Notes: generated by a model from the letters alone, not told the origin. 64,000 bases of DNA from Ascochyta rabiei (GCF_004011695.2 NC_082417.1:558001-622000), one strand, 5' to 3'; positions 42,744 through 57,101 are shown, counted from the stretch's first letter. Numbers and translations: made by a program.

Positions 42744-44408
42744 ATGCTATCGATCTCTAGGCTGATCATTGCCGCGATGTGCAGCCAAACATTGGCCTCA
42801 ACAACTGCCATACCTTTCGACGCTCGCGAGGCGACAATCGACTCTGTTCATCATGCACTCTATTCTGGTCTCTCAACGTGTCGAGAAGTCGTCTCGTCGT
42901 TCATCGCCAGAATCGAAGCTCACAACTATCGGACGAACGCTATCATCGCCCTCAATCCCAATGCACTGAGCATTGCAGATGCTTTGGATGAGCAGCTCTC
43001 TGCAGGGAACGCAACTGGAGTCCTCTTCGGCGTCCCCATCCTGTTAAAGGACAATTACGACACTGTCGATATGCCAACTACAGGAGCCAGCCTAGCACTT
43101 GCAAAGTCGCAACCAACTGAAGATGCACCCAGTGTAGTGGCTCTGAAGAATGCAGGAGCTATCATCCTCGGTAAGACTAATCTACATGAGCTTGCTTTGG
43201 AAGGAATTAGCGTGTCTTCCTTGGGTGGACAGACTATCAATCCCTACGATGCAACGCGCACGCCCGGTGGAAGCTCTGGAGGTACAGGAGCAGCTGTTGC
43301 ATCTTCTTTCTGCGTCCTTGGCACTGGCACAGATACTGTCAACTCGCTGCGAAGTCCAGCATCAGCCAACTCCTTGTGCAGCATTCGACCTACAAGGGGC
43401 CTTGTAACTCGTACTGGTATCATACCTATATCCTACACTCACGACACGATTGGGCCTATTGCAAGATCGATTAAGGACGTCGCCACAGCGCTAACAGTTA
43501 TGGCCTCCCCGGGCTACAATGCTGCGGATAATGCAACAGCACTTGTCCCCTCACCTAACCGGGATATTGACTACACCACACTACTATCGACCGCTGAAGT
43601 TAGCGGCTTACGACTGGGGGTATTGAATGGTTTCTTTAATCGTTCCGAATCGAGCGAGACTACACCTGTCAACAACGCGATGGATACGTTATTGTCTAGA
43701 TTAGGAGCTGAGAATGTGACGTTGATCCCGATCAATGAGACCATTTACGACGCGACTGCCATTCAAGCTGCACTTGACGTTCAGCGCTACGAGTACCGCG
43801 AGCTTATGGAGGAGTATCTCCAGCGTCCAACACTTTCCGGCGAGCATCCCAATACGCTTAACGAGCTCTATTCGCGTAAAGCAGTAAATGGATCTGGAGG
43901 CGAATTTGTTGTTCTCCCGTCACAGTATGAATACGTCAACACCGCGCTTGGTTCTTCGACAAGTAACGAGACGTACATCCAGCGTCAAAATGGCATTCGC
44001 AACCTCACCCTGGCGCTGCAGAAAACTTTCGCTGCATACAATATCGACGCGATTATCTATCCGGAGCAGAAGAACCTTGTTGTCAAGACTGGTGCTCCAT
44101 CACAGAGTGGGCGCAACGGCATCTTGGCAGCGCTCACAGGCGCACCAGTTGTGACGGTACCAGTAGGTTTCAGCGAATCAAGTGAAGAGGCACCCATTGG
44201 CGTGCCTATTGGCATGGAGATCCTAGGCAGGCCATGGGAGGAGCAAAAGTTGCTGGGTATCGGATATGCGATTGAGCAGTTGATGAAGGTCAGAAAGACA
44301 CCCACTTGGGCGAAGGAGGTGGTGGAGGTACCGCACTACGAGAGTGTGCCGGCGATCGTGCCGGACACGACGAACATAAACAGCGCTTATCCGTTAGGGA
44401 CTTTGTAG
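42744..44408 (+). CDS. Secreted amidase (amidase-signature family)
   Basis: Single exon, 554 aa from the ATG at 42744; the open frame begins earlier but only with a GTG. A signal peptide covers residues 1-18 (MLSISRLIIAAMCSQTLA). The Ser-cisSer-Lys triad is visible: Lys102 in VPILLKDNYD, the cis-Ser in PGGSSGGTGAA (177/178), and the nucleophile Ser201 in GTDTVNSLRSP. There VN-S replaces the usual GG-S. LGKTNLHELA and TRGLVTRTGIIPISYTHDTIGP are also family blocks. Many N-glycosylation sites fit secretion. The C-terminal part holds GAPVVTVPVGF and GVPIGMEILGRPWEE. The reaction would be hydrolysis of an amide to acid and ammonia; substrate unknown. Confidence 0.92.
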   Translation: MLSISRLIIAAMCSQTLASTTAIPFDAREATIDSVHHALYSGLSTCREVVSSFIARIEAHNYRTNAIIALNPNALSIADALDEQLSAGNATGVLFGVPILLKDNYDTVDMPTTGASLALAKSQPTEDAPSVVALKNAGAIILGKTNLHELALEGISVSSLGGQTINPYDATRTPGGSSGGTGAAVASSFCVLGTGTDTVNSLRSPASANSLCSIRPTRGLVTRTGIIPISYTHDTIGPIARSIKDVATALTVMASPGYNAADNATALVPSPNRDIDYTTLLSTAEVSGLRLGVLNGFFNRSESSETTPVNNAMDTLLSRLGAENVTLIPINETIYDATAIQAALDVQRYEYRELMEEYLQRPTLSGEHPNTLNELYSRKAVNGSGGEFVVLPSQYEYVNTALGSSTSNETYIQRQNGIRNLTLALQKTFAAYNIDAIIYPEQKNLVVKTGAPSQSGRNGILAALTGAPVVTVPVGFSESSEEAPIGVPIGMEILGRPWEEQKLLGIGYAIEQLMKVRKTPTWAKEVVEVPHYESVPAIVPDTTNINSAYPLGTL

Positions 44409-45228
44409 GACGGTGAGAGCCTGGCCACTTTCCTTCCACTTCAGACACAGAGAGTAGTTGGCGATGTAATGCATCGAATGCAGTTGCACAGTAGAGAAAT
44501 GTGCAACTAGAGGTGGATGTTTTGACTCCGCAGTGTCTCATAACAGTAACGTGGCTGTCATCGCACCTGGCAACGATTGGTTTTGATCGTGCTGGCTACT
44601 ATTGAAGCATGATGCAACCACTGAAGCTTTTGTCCGATTGTGGTCGGTCGTCCAAGCACTCGCGGCCAGACGCGTGATCGGATTTAGCCCGTTTGATCTC
44701 AAGCAAGGACCGTTTCTATCAATGCGGCGATTCTCGCATTGCCCAAAATCGGTCAGAAAATATACGCACGGCTTCAACCTTCTGATCTGCGCGCCGAATC
44801 CACCTGCATCGGCTAACCACTCGACTGTGACGCGCTGATCGGTATTTCAGGCAGGAAAATATGCATAATGCAAGATGACGACGTCCGACAATGGCCCGTG
44901 GCCAACATAGCCGTGACACAACCGCCAAGGAATGGCAAATTTCATAATTCGAAGCGTACCATTTCCGGTCAATTGCACCTTCTGGTGGCATTCAAGGATG
45001 CAAAACGATGTCTCATTGATATTGCGATGCGCTGAGAAGGCTCTCGGTGATAGTGCGCCGGCCTCGCGAAAGTCCGCAGATGAGCGATGGACGTAATCAC
45101 TAAGCGCGTCGCAGGGGTCTTGTTCGGGCACGTGATGATCGCCAAGTACAGCGAAGATGTCCTTCGAAATGAGTTCCAAATCGTCTTTCTTCCCCTACGA
45201 CGTCTAACATGCTCCGTCGACGGCACCG
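44409..45228. other. Intergenic region between amidase and DUF7702-like gene
   Basis: The two genes are in tandem. I see only 3' flank and promoter sequence. Confidence 0.5.
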
Positions 45229-46339
45229 ATGGCTCAACCGCTTGAATATCCCGGTATCGTCAACATCGTCACTCTTATCGTTTTCTTCATCTACCTTGTA
45301 ATATCGCTTTACCTGATTCTCCGCCAAGGCCTGGGGCGGAGTTGGCCATGGATCTGGTTAACGACACTCTGTGTATGCCGGCTTGTGCAGGTCTCTATGG
45401 ATTTGGCTACGACGCAGCTTAACCCCATCTCCGACGTTCCTAACACATCCGTCTCTTCCGGTGTGGCCATCCTCACTTCCATGGGTCTCACGCCACTGTT
45501 CATGTCAACCAGCAGTCTACTCAACACCACAACCAAGCCAAAAGGACGACGCATGCAATGGATCTTGCTCTTCACACATGTTCCTCTAATCATTTCATTT
45601 GTCCTCATAGTTGCTGGCGGCATAGACCCTGATTCCCGCGACGGTCCGACCTACGCAGCAACCGGAGCAACTAAAGCAGGGATCAGTCTATACATCGCTT
45701 GTTTCCTAGTCCTCATCTGGGCCACAGCTGTGATATCTGCTCGCCTATATTTGGCGGATTCTCAAGAAGTCAAGATCCTGACCACAGTTGTGCTCAGTCT
45801 ACCCTTTTTCGTCGTCGACATCGTTTACATGACGTGCTTCGCATTCGAGAGCTGGGTCGACAAAACCTCTGAGATGCGATTCAACGTCATCTCTGGCAAT
45901 GTCACGATTCAACTGTGCATGTACGTACCGGCCTCAACAGTGCCACCCCGTTCACATTCGCACTTTATCAGATACCGTAGCTCAGCATCCTGCTGGCAGA
46001 ATCACCTTCTTACTATCTCTCTGCCTGTGAACTGATGTCTCCGCCACTCAGGTCTCAAATGCTGGTCTTTTGCTGATAGTGTTGTATAGGCAAGTCATCA
46101 TGGAGTACATCATCGTCGGCCTCTATCTGTTCCTTGGACTGGAACTTCCTAGCAAAGCCGCGCGGTTAAGGGAGCAGCTGGAGGAAGCTAAAGAGATGAG
46201 CGCGGACCAAATTCAAGAGACATTGCTATGGAAGCTTCATGAAGGGATATCTAGGATCGTGGCGTCGATGATAATGCCTGCACTTCAATTCTCGCACTGG
46301 ATGCTTGGAAAGATATTACGTTCTGGAAGTACCACTTGA
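45229..46339 (+). CDS. Seven-span fungal membrane protein (DUF7702-like)
   Basis: Exons 45229-45920 and 46090-46339 (313 aa). The intron is 169 bp (GTACGT...TATAG) and splits a Met codon. Hydrophobic segments lie at about residues 11-32, 44-62, 78-98, 109-131, 150-172, 183-205 and 233-248, giving seven spans with short loops. The block WPWIWLTTLCVCRLVQVSMDLA and the fourth-to-sixth-span layout (PLIISFVLIVAGG, LPFFVVDIVYMTCFAFE) fit the fungal DUF7702 integral membrane group. That group often sits near secondary or accessory genes and has no proven function. The C-terminus is a charged helix (LREQLEEAKEMSADQIQ). Assignment is by topology and motif memory, so moderately sure. Confidence 0.7.
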
Positions 46340-46637
46340 ACTCTGGAGGCCGTGGTTTGCAGTATTAACCAAGACCGAACCTACCTGATTCACATGTACG
46401 GCCCACGCAAGACCTACGAATGGTCCAGCGCAGAAAGCAGCTCAGCCAGCTGTATGTCGGATCACGGCAAACGTTGTGCGAAAGCGAAGCACACTACAAG
46501 GCTGCAACAATCCGGCCAAAGATAGAATAATCGTCAGCATCTACGCCTCATACTTGGCAACTGTAACCTGACAATGGTTGTTCTTGTCGATATGGATCCG
46601 GAGGCTACATCACCCTACCTCTAATCAACACACAAAC
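46340..46637. other. Gap upstream of the small two-exon gene
   Basis: Nothing recognised. Confidence 0.4.
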
Positions 46638-46870
46638 ATGTCTACGTATCACCACGACATTACACGCGTGTACAAAGGACACACTACTTCGACGTTAGTG
46701 ACTGCGAATACGACGATACCTAGCCATTACACATCGCAATCTGTGATCTGGGCATCTATCCTTTTCTCTCCAGAGAGAAGCCAGCAAAGGAAATTACCAA
46801 TAAGGCGGTCGTGCCCACAAACATGGCCTTGCTGAAGGTGCCGGACCCTACACCAAGACTTGTTAACTAA
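46638..46870 (+). CDS. Candidate small two-exon protein (50 aa)
   Basis: Exon 46638-46693 joins 46774-46870 by an 80-nt intron (GTTAGT...CCTTTTCTCTCCAG, phase 2). It gives MSTYHHDITRVYKGHTTST followed by EKPAKEITNKAVVPTNMAL and LKVPDPTPRLVN. The joined product reads like a real, soluble, unstructured protein, whereas the unspliced frame does not. Just downstream (46875-46980), in another frame, is a coiled-coil-like stretch (LQVLASQVETVQLKTDGIED) preceded by TTAACTAAACAG, which resembles a branch point plus acceptor. So the gene may have a further exon, or a frameshift may have split it. Family unknown. Confidence 0.4.
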
Positions 46871-47809
46871 ACAGGCTACAAGAACTGCAAGTTTTGGCCA
46901 GTCAAGTTGAGACGGTGCAGCTGAAAACTGATGGAATTGAGGACGAGCTCGAGACGATGCAGAAGATGGGGCCAATAACATGAGAAGTCGAATTACAGCC
47001 CTAGACAATAGGTCAAGGTCTGCATGCCGAAACTGCTAGTGTGGACTGCTTATACGTAATCGTTACAGCCAGATGCAGGAGCACAAACAAATGCCTCCAT
47101 CAACCACATCCTATCTCTGATCTGCGTGACATACGCATTGTTCAAATTGCAAATCCCATGCCAGATGAGAAGAATTCCATCTCTTAGTACTTTCTACAGC
47201 TCTGCGCTTGGATGGTCAACTGGCAAGCTTCGCCCTTTAAAAAAAAAGCATTTCGAACAAACGAAGCTCGAGCGACAGCAGCATGGCCTGGCCTGCAAAC
47301 GATTCGATTACAATGAACCAGCGCAACAAAAGTGAATGTTATCTGGGAGAAACGTCTTCCTCCACTCGCGATGTAGCGACTTTGGAAAGAAAAGAAAAAA
47401 AGCAAAAAAAGCAACCTCTTCGTTTTCGACACTCCAACAGGCCAGGCCGCTTGTGTGTGAGGAGAGAGCAGATCGAGAAAAAGGCTTTCGTACGGAAGTG
47501 TTAGCCGTGTTCTTGAATGATGAACACGTAGACTTCAATACACGAGTCTGTGAGACAAGGAAAGTGTAAACTTTTTTGTGAATTTGCACCAGTCTACATC
47601 AAACTATAAACCTTTACGCCTACCACAACCCAAGCCAGGTCCCTCAGTGCCAACATGATCAACGCTACGCATGCGCTTCATCTTCCTGTACTATACGCCT
47701 CTTGCATTCCAAGATATCTCGTGACATCATGAAGCATTCGCAAATCATAAGACTAAGAAGAAAACTAAAGCCGGGCTTTCGAGAACTGATCTTGGGGGCC
47801 CGAGCGTAG
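46871..47809. other. Region after the small gene, including a coiled-coil-like fragment
   Basis: 46875-46980 encodes a coiled-coil-like stretch that may belong to the small gene. The rest, with A-rich tracts at 47239 and about 47390-47420, shows no gene and includes the 3' flank of the formaldehyde dehydrogenase gene. Confidence 0.4.
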
Positions 47810-49327
<1,518 letters not shown>

Positions 49328-50427
49328 TGCGGCGGTGCTGTGAATCCAAAGGGTATCTCGAGGGTTTGCAAAGTCTCCGGCGTGAGAGACAGGAAGGACG
49401 AAGAGAGGAGAAACGGGGAAGACTAGTGAAAGCTACTCCAGGCTCTGGAAGGGCTCCCGACCTTTTATTCGAAGATGTGGGGTGCCTTCCAAAGGACCGT
49501 CATCTGCCCCTCCACGGCGTCGGCAACCCCTCACTCGCGGCTTAGGCTCGGTCTCTGTCGCATCTTTCGCGCGATGCTCGCGTCAAGAGGCTGAAGCTCG
49601 CGCCGCTCTCGGAACAGGCGCCTTTGCTGCACTTGCAAGTGCCGGTGATGACAATTGGACTGGACAAGCAGTGCACTCGGGGCTTCTTAACCCCATGTGG
49701 GCGCGTTGGAAGCGCGCCGAGGTGGAAGGCGTCGGGTTAACCTGCCCCTTCTGGTTGAGGAACACGGCTGCATCTCTCCCAAATCGTCGTCTTGAACATG
49801 TGTACGACTGTGCTAGTGTGTAGGTACATGGTACCAGTGCACTTGGTAGCGAGAGCTGTAGAAGCTTCGATTGCCTTCCGCCTTTCTCGCAGTAGTCAGG
49901 TCAGGCACCCAGCTCATCCAAAGCTTCATCTCTGCTGCTGTCCATGGCGACCGCGGAGCCGAGCATCCGTAACCACACCGGGAGGCACACCGATACCCTG
50001 CAGCGTCTGCGATATCACATCCAACTCTCCGTTCCATGGCCGTTTCTGGACTCTCTTCTGTTGGACAGCGCCTGTGCGCGATCCCGTCTTGGTACTGCAA
50101 TGAAGGCGGGAGTAGGAAGCATGGCTTATTCAGCAGCTCTACCTAGCGCGTGGACGCGATTGCGAAGCTTCCACGAGCTTCATTGCAGCTTGCCACGTGC
50201 CATGCAGCTATCTGCCACGTAAAGACAACATCGCAGAGAACACTTTGCATTCTTCAACCGACTCGGTGGCCACCAAGTGCCCAGAGACATCAAGCATATC
50301 GTGCCTGCGTCGTGTGGAGCGCGTCATAGCAGCCCCACCAGAGCTACGCAAACACAACCACAGCCTCACTGCGGCTCTGTTACATGACCACCCACAGTGC
50401 ACACTAACCACACAGCCACTGATCGCC
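49328..50427. other. Divergent intergenic region, formaldehyde dehydrogenase / helicase
   Basis: Both promoters lie here. The open frame that runs upstream of 50428 has no family similarity. Confidence 0.5.
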
Positions 50428-53036
50428 ATGCCGACTTCCACTGACATACCAGCCTTTGCCGCCTCTCAGCTGACGCTGCTCGATGCTGAGCTCAAAGCCG
50501 AGCTCTCAGAAACAGATGCCCTCCTTTCGTCGCACACGCCGACTGCACTTGCTCGCGGTGGCCTCGCCATCCTGAACCTCAATGTTTCCTCGGTACGGAC
50601 GGGCATGGGTGGTAAGACTATAGTAGAGCTTGCGCTCGATCCTGCCGTCGTCGCGAAAGGTACCAGACCGGAGATACCGGAGCATGGCATTCGGGTAGGA
50701 GACATTGTGGCCGTTGCAGACCAGCCTGCAGGCAGTGCGAAAAAGACGGAGAAGAAGGAACTGGAAAAGAAAGGCGCAGAGGGCGTGGTCTTGAAGGTCC
50801 GACGTGAGAACATCGAGATGGTGCTGGACAAGGAAGATGCCGATGTGCCGAGTGGCAGCAAGTTGTGGATGTCAGTCACACGTCGGGCGCATGGTCATAC
50901 TACCACGGAGCTGATGCTTGAGATAGAGTGAAACTGGCAAATGACGTTACGTACAAGAGGTACGCAGTCGCAGCAATACAACCATCTTCGTCCACTTGCG
51001 GTGCATGCTCATACACGACAGGATGAATCAGACCATGACCAGGCTACAGAAGCTTGGAGAGCAGGAATACACGCCCTTCATGAGAGTGCTTTTCGGACAA
51101 GACTCGCCTTCGCCCCTTCCATCAGATCTCAACGACCCTTCCAACCCTCTGCACAAGCTAGAGCACAACGATCCAAGCTTGAACGATAGCCAGAGAGAAG
51201 CCATCAGGTTTGCCCTAGCCTCTCGAGAGGTCGCCCTGATACACGGTCCACCAGGTACAGGAAAAACACATACCCTGATCGAGCTGATCTTGCAGTTGCT
51301 CAAACAGAACCTTCGCCTCTTGGTATGTGGCCCGTCCAACATCTCAGTAGACAACATCGTCGAACGACTAGCCTCCCACAAGGTCAACATGGTCCGCCTA
51401 GGCCACCCAGCTCGTCTTCTGCCGTCGGTGCTGAACCACTCGCTCGACGTTCTTACTCGCACGTCAGAGGCAGCAGCCTTGGTTCAAGACGTGCGTAAGG
51501 AGATGGACGACAAGCAAGCATCGATACGCAAGACGCGCAACGGCAGAGAGAAACGCCAGATCTACACAGAGCTCAAGGAGCTGCGACAAGAGTACAGAGA
51601 GCGGGAGAGAGGCTGCGTTAACAACTTGGTCGGAGGCAGCAAAATCGTCCTCGCTACCCTCCACGGCGCAGGAGGCTTCCACCTCAAGGGTCAAGAGTTC
51701 GATGTCGTCATCGTGGATGAAGCCAGTCAAGCACTTGAAGCACAATGTTGGGTGCCACTGCTCTGGGTCAAAGCGAACAAGCTCGTCCTTGCAGGCGACC
51801 ATCTACAGCTACCTCCCACCATCAAGTCACTCAACTCGAAAGAATCAAAAGCCGCAAAGAAAACCTCAACGGCCCGCGTCGAAACTGAATCGTCGGGCAT
51901 CAGCCAAACCCTCGAGACCACGCTCTTCGATCGCCTCCTCGCCCTCCACGGCCCCAGTATAAAACGCATGCTGACCACTCAATACCGCATGCACGAAACC
52001 ATCATGCGCTTCCCCTCAGATGCGCTCTACGACTCACAGCTCATCGCTGCCGACTCGGTCAAAGCGCGCCTGCTCACCGACCTACCCTACGAAATCCAAG
52101 ACACGGAAGACACACGAGAGCCGCTCGTGTTCTGGGACACGCAAGGCGGCGATTTTTCGGAGAAGATTGAAGATGAGGGTGTCATTGGCAAAGGAGGAAA
52201 GGGCATGAGTCTGGGCGACAGCAAGAGCAACGAAGCAGAAGCAGCACTCGTGAAGATGCATGTCAGCAACCTGATTGCTGCGGGCGTCAAGGAAGAGGAC
52301 ATTGCAGTCATCACCCCGTACAATGCGCAGGTAGGATCGCCCCTCTCCCTCATCTCCCAACATCATGCATCGCACTCGCGATGTCGGGTCGAGTAGATCG
52401 CCAGACCCGGGCCGGCCGCAGGTCAGGAACCCTTGTCTTGTCACGCGAATCGCTGACCGTTGCCTAGCTCGCGCTTCTCTCTGGACTGCTCAAGGAGAAG
52501 TACCCGCAGCTGGAGCTGGGCAGCGTTGATGGCTTCCAGGGCCGCGAGAAAGAAGCCGTGGTCGTGAGCACGGTGCGCAGCAACGCTGAGCACGAAGTCG
52601 GTTTCTTGGCTGAGAAGAGGAGACTCAATGTTGCCATGACGAGGCCGAAACGCCATCTCTGCGTGGTTGGGGATTCGGACACGATCAGCAAGTACGTATA
52701 ACCCCCCTTTGTTTACGCATACACTGTATCTGGTGTTGGGTCGAAGGCGGTTCGGACGGATGGAATCGAAACTCTCAAGTCGCAGTCGAGAGGAAGCGCA
52801 TGCATGCATGCACGCACCCGGCCGATATGGACGGGGGGCTGCAAGCCACAGTTGCCCTACCCCTCACTCCCGTTTCCGCTTGGTCACGACATGATGCACG
52901 CTCGGACGAATTGAACACGAACACTGCTAATGTGCTCTTCAGGGGCAGTGTGTTTCTCAAGCAGTGGATGGAGTATCTTGAGGAGAATGCTGACTTGAGG
53001 TATCCGAATTTGGCGGATGTGTACGTGGATGCATGA
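50428..53036 (+). CDS. HCS1: Superfamily 1B DNA helicase, Hcs1/SMUBP2 type
   Basis: Five exons (50428-50870, 50927-50959, 51022-52330, 52468-52691, 52943-53036) give 700 aa. The 33-nt second exon encodes VKLANDVTYK, needed to join the N-terminal beta-barrel part to MNQTMTRLQKLG. Helicase motifs in order are Q-region NDSQREAIRFAL, Walker [70 protein letters not shown] and RRLNVAMTRPKRHL. The EAQCW block and the lack of the Cys/His domain separate it from UPF1. They place it with yeast Hcs1 (DNA polymerase alpha-associated helicase A) and human SMUBP2. An insertion of Lys/Ser-rich residues (KESKAAKKTSTARVETESSG) follows motif III. Confidence 0.95.
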
Positions 53037-54888
53037 TAGCGAAAGGAAGTGGATGCCAGCGAGAAGGAGTGGATGCTGGGGTAAGCCGGGCAGTTTCGAT
53101 GGAGATGGTTGTGTGGATTGACAGCGAACGAGGCTATTGAGAGAGGCGAGGACAAGCGAGACAGGCCGAGATGCTGCATGAGGGTGGGTATCTGCCTTGG
53201 CGGGGACTTTACCGTGGTTGCGTTCATTGCGTTCATTGGTGTTGATGCGGCGGGGTGATGGTCGAGGTGGGCCATCTGACAGGGGAGAGAGCTGAAGGGT
53301 CAAGCCCGTCAAACAGACCGGTGTAAAGCCAGACACCGCCAGCAGGTCGCGTGATAGGTGTATCGACAGGCAGGCGAGGCTCTGCTCTGTGCAGCATGGT
53401 GATGAAGAGGTGAGCGATGCAGAAGCGCTAAAGATGACCTGCAGAAAACTAGGGGCCTATCGACAAGCCAACACACCAAACTCGAGGCCGTCTGGAAGCC
53501 TCTTCAAGACACGCACGGTACGCTAGAGACATGTCAATAGCATCACCGATTCAGCATCGTATCACCCTCGACCGCGAAGCCGTAGATGTGTAATCATCGT
53601 CGAGCTATCGAGTCGTGTCCGTCGACCAGTGCTATCGAGCGTTGAGCTCCCATGTTGTCCGTGCTGCCACCTTTCTTGCCGGCCGTCAGCCAACACCAAC
53701 ACCAGCACCAGTACCAGCACCACATGCTCGCTCACGGCTCACATTCGTCGCTCAACGGCAGCGATGAGACGCAGTTGAGCAGCAAGCTGCACACGCGCCA
53801 GGCCGCCGCCTGCTGTCACTTGGTGCCTGGGGCCGGCGGCTCGCCAATACACGGCCACGGCGCGTTGGTGCATGTACATGCACGTCCTCAAGCCTCCAGC
53901 GCATGCACGCCCTGGGTTCTTGACGTGCGCTACGACTCCGCTCGCGCCATTCACGCGGCTCTCTTGGAAAACTCGTCGAAACGCGAAAGGCAACGTGAAC
54001 TGTCAAGGGCATGGCCAGGGCCGCCACGTCGATGCTCTGGGGGCCTGCTCCGTGCTGCCATCGCTTGAAAGGCGTGGGAGGGCTTCTGCACCGCGCTGCT
54101 TCGGGCGAAGGGTGCTGTTTCAGACTTCGATAGCATGCGCCTCGCTCGCTACCGCACCACCGACTCAGTGCAAGTGCATGTCCGTGCGAGGCGTCGATTG
54201 GAGAAGGCTCGCACCGTCCTTTGCGTCCTTTGCCCATGTGAATGGTCCCAAGCGGCTTGAACAAACAGCCCTTCAGCTATTTGCCGGGCGGACGCTTGCC
54301 CCGGACGCTTCTGCCGCCTCGTCGTGCTGCTATTAGAGAAGACGCTGTCGCAGTTACCGGCGATGCTCCCTCTTCCAACCTCTCGATACTACCCCCACCC
54401 GCAGCCCCCTGCAACACGGCGCTGCTGTTTGATACTTATTCCTTCAGACACCCCCTTCATCTTCTTTGACGTCTGTTGTCCTACCTCTGTCGCTCGTTTG
54501 CACCTCTTCTTCTATCTGCTTGCTATTCTTAGCTGGTCTTTCGCGCGTCAAAACTGCTCCATTGACCTTGAACCTGAGCGCAGCAGAACCAGGGTATATA
54601 GACCGTCTACTTTGCTTTGTCGGCTCATCTGTTTCACTCTACGACCCCTGCACCAACGATTTGCACTCTGCTGAGCACTTTCGCTGCACTGGCATCTCCT
54701 TCTTAATGTACAGTTACTTGAAAGTGACTTTTCTGTTCTGGTGATGCTGGGAAACGGCGGTTCGTACCACTCTACGCATCAGGGATACACCTTGCAACAG
54801 CTGCGCGAGCGCAATCTCATCTGCATAAAGTCATCTGCAGCTACTGCTTATAGCTTGCTCTACTTAGAGCATCACATGTCTCCTGCGC
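53037..54888. other. Long leader/intergenic region before the coiled-coil gene
   Basis: GC-rich left part with overlapping ORFs on both strands (53652-54336), none with recognisable content. The right part is CT-rich, typical of a fungal promoter and 5' UTR. No gene called. Confidence 0.45.
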
Positions 54889-57101
54889 ATGCACCTGCAA
54901 GAGAATTCCCTCGCCGTCAAGATGAGTGCGCAGGGCAATCTGCAACGCCCTAGAAGCGCAAGCTGGAAGGTGGAAGCTATTCGCAGAGGCAATCTCAAGA
55001 TTAGTGGGCCAATTCCAATTGAGGAAGACACGCCATTGAACGATGAGGAAGAGAGGGAATTTGCTGGGAGGCGCGGCGACAAGAGGACCGAGGAAGCCTT
55101 TGACGTGCCTGTACCTCCACAACACACAATACGACAGGTCCCCAACTCTCAAGCAACGTTACGGCAAGAAGACGCTACAGAAGAGACAGCAACGAAGACA
55201 GTTAGCCACGACAGGGACATGGCACGGCAGGAAGCTGAACTTCACGATCAACACCCAGCGAGGTCTCCACTGAGATCACCATTGGGCATGCATCCTACAG
55301 ATGGCACACTTGCAGGACAACGTGAAAGCGTTTTCCAACCAAGATCCCACACACCACCAACGCCCTTGCGAGCGACGCCGGAGAGCACTTCCCACGCAAA
55401 CACGGCAGCAGCCAAGAAGCAGAAGCGCAAGAGCGGGATTAGAGGCGTCTTCCGCAAGATGTTTGGGCGCAGAGATCGAGAAGAGTCGCAGGAGCGAAAT
55501 GAAGAACCTGCGCGCCGAGGGCATAGCTACCATCATAGTGTAAAGTGCAACGGTGTATTGATTGAGAAATTCTTGCTGACGTTGATTAGGATCCTGGCCT
55601 ATTGCAAAAATCACTGATGGCACCACAAGAGCCGCCGATATCTAATGCACAGCGAATCTCAAACCTGACTGTGAAAGAGCTGCAGCCACCACATCCGTTG
55701 GGTCAACATCTGCCGTATCCCATGAACGTCAATGCGCCTCCGGCGAGTCCGCCAAATGAGTACCTGAGGTTCGACTTGCAGCGACCTGATCTAGGTACCC
55801 GCAGAGCGACGCTCCCAAACCTACCTGGCGGCGTGGCACAGCGCCACAGTCTTGACGAACCGCGTGGCAGATTATCGACTTGGGAAGAGAAGACTGAGGA
55901 TGAACCTTTACCATCGCCTGGCATTGGCATAGCACTGTCCAGTCCACCACACGCCGCTCGAACTTCTCTTGGGGACAGGCGCAGATCTAGAAGTGCTGGC
56001 GCCCTACGAGAATTGGCGAAGGCGCGCTTCTCAAACGACAATAGCACGACTAGGAAGGATGTGATCAAAACTTGGAGGGACAGCTATGCTTCGGCCAGCG
56101 TGTACAGCCAGAGCACCCGGCCACAAACCGCAAGGACGGTGGAAACAATACGAAGCGTCCACACGAAAGGTCCTAGCGTGCAGGAAGCTGAGTCGATCCA
56201 CGAAGGGATGAGCGCAACCCTTGTAGGGCCGGACGAGCTGACGCCAAACGAGCCTACACCCACGGCACAGGCTCCCAGCACGCCTGAGCCTGCACCTAGA
56301 GCACAAAATTGGAGCACGCCTGAGCATCCTCCTGTATCTGCATTCAACTTTGGCAACCTGGAGCCGAGCAGCCCTCGTGAGCACAAGGAAACCCTTGCGC
56401 AGCTTGAAGGCCCACCTGTGCCATCTCGCAGTCCAAGACGCCGTTCAGTGGAAGAACGCGTCCAAAACCTCGAAGAGAACATCCACACTCTCGAATCCTC
56501 GCTCCGCCGCATTTCCACCCACAACAGCCGCCAGACCATCATCCTCGAAAACGCGCCTCGAAACCTGCGCACGCGAACACGCAGCACCTCGCGCTCCGTC
56601 TCGGTAGTCAGCGTTCACCAGCGCGAAGCACTCCCTGCCGCTCAGTCCAGCAACCTCGCCTACGAGTCCAGCCCACCATCCCCTCCCCTGACGCACAGCG
56701 ACGAGAAGCCTAGCAAAGAGGACCTTGCCCCTCTGCACGCGCTGCTCTCGGAAGAATGCACCGCGCGCCTCGCCCTCGAATCGCGCGTCCTCGCCCTGCA
56801 GAGTGAAGTCTCGGCCCTGCACGATCTGGTCAACAAACTCATCAATCGATCGACGGTTGCAGCGACAAGTCCAAACTACCCCACGCCCAGTCCAGATAGC
56901 ATCCATCGAAGCAGCGAGGACATGCTGCCGACGCCGCGAGCGGGGAGACACGAGGCAAGGAGGCAGGGGACCGAAGACAGTGAGGTAGTGAGTCCAGAGG
57001 TGTGGGCTACGCCGAAGGAAGAGGCGTTTGGGGAGCTGAGCAACAGGAGCGGGTTCTTCCATGGCGGAGAGACGATGCCGCAGTCGAACGGCATCCACTG
57101 A
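54889..57101 (+). CDS. Large disordered fungal protein with two coiled coils
   Basis: Exons 54889-55539 and 55590-57101 (720 aa; a second ATG at 54922 would give 709). The 50-bp intron ends TGATTAG. Most of the protein is predicted disordered, Ser/Pro/Arg-rich, with several RRxS/SxRR basic-phospho motifs (RRRSRSAGALRELAKARFS). A very basic patch reads KKQKRKSGIRGVFRKMFGRR. Two helical coiled coils are visible: SVEERVQNLEENIHTLESSL and EECTARLALESRVLALQSEV. I know similar architecture from filamentous-ascomycete proteins of unknown role, but no domain name applies. The basic amphipathic RGVFRKMFG patch could bind membrane. Coding evidence is strong from length and splice fit. Confidence 0.85.

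Noticed and set aside
50197..50427. Upstream extension of the Hcs1-like reading frame
   Set aside because: The 77 extra codons lack family similarity; the ATG at 50428 gives the normal N-terminus of this helicase group.
53652..54336. Overlapping ORFs of 138-170 codons on both strands
   Set aside because: GC-rich promoter/leader sequence gives open frames in several phases; His/Gln and Arg runs show no family or splice structure.
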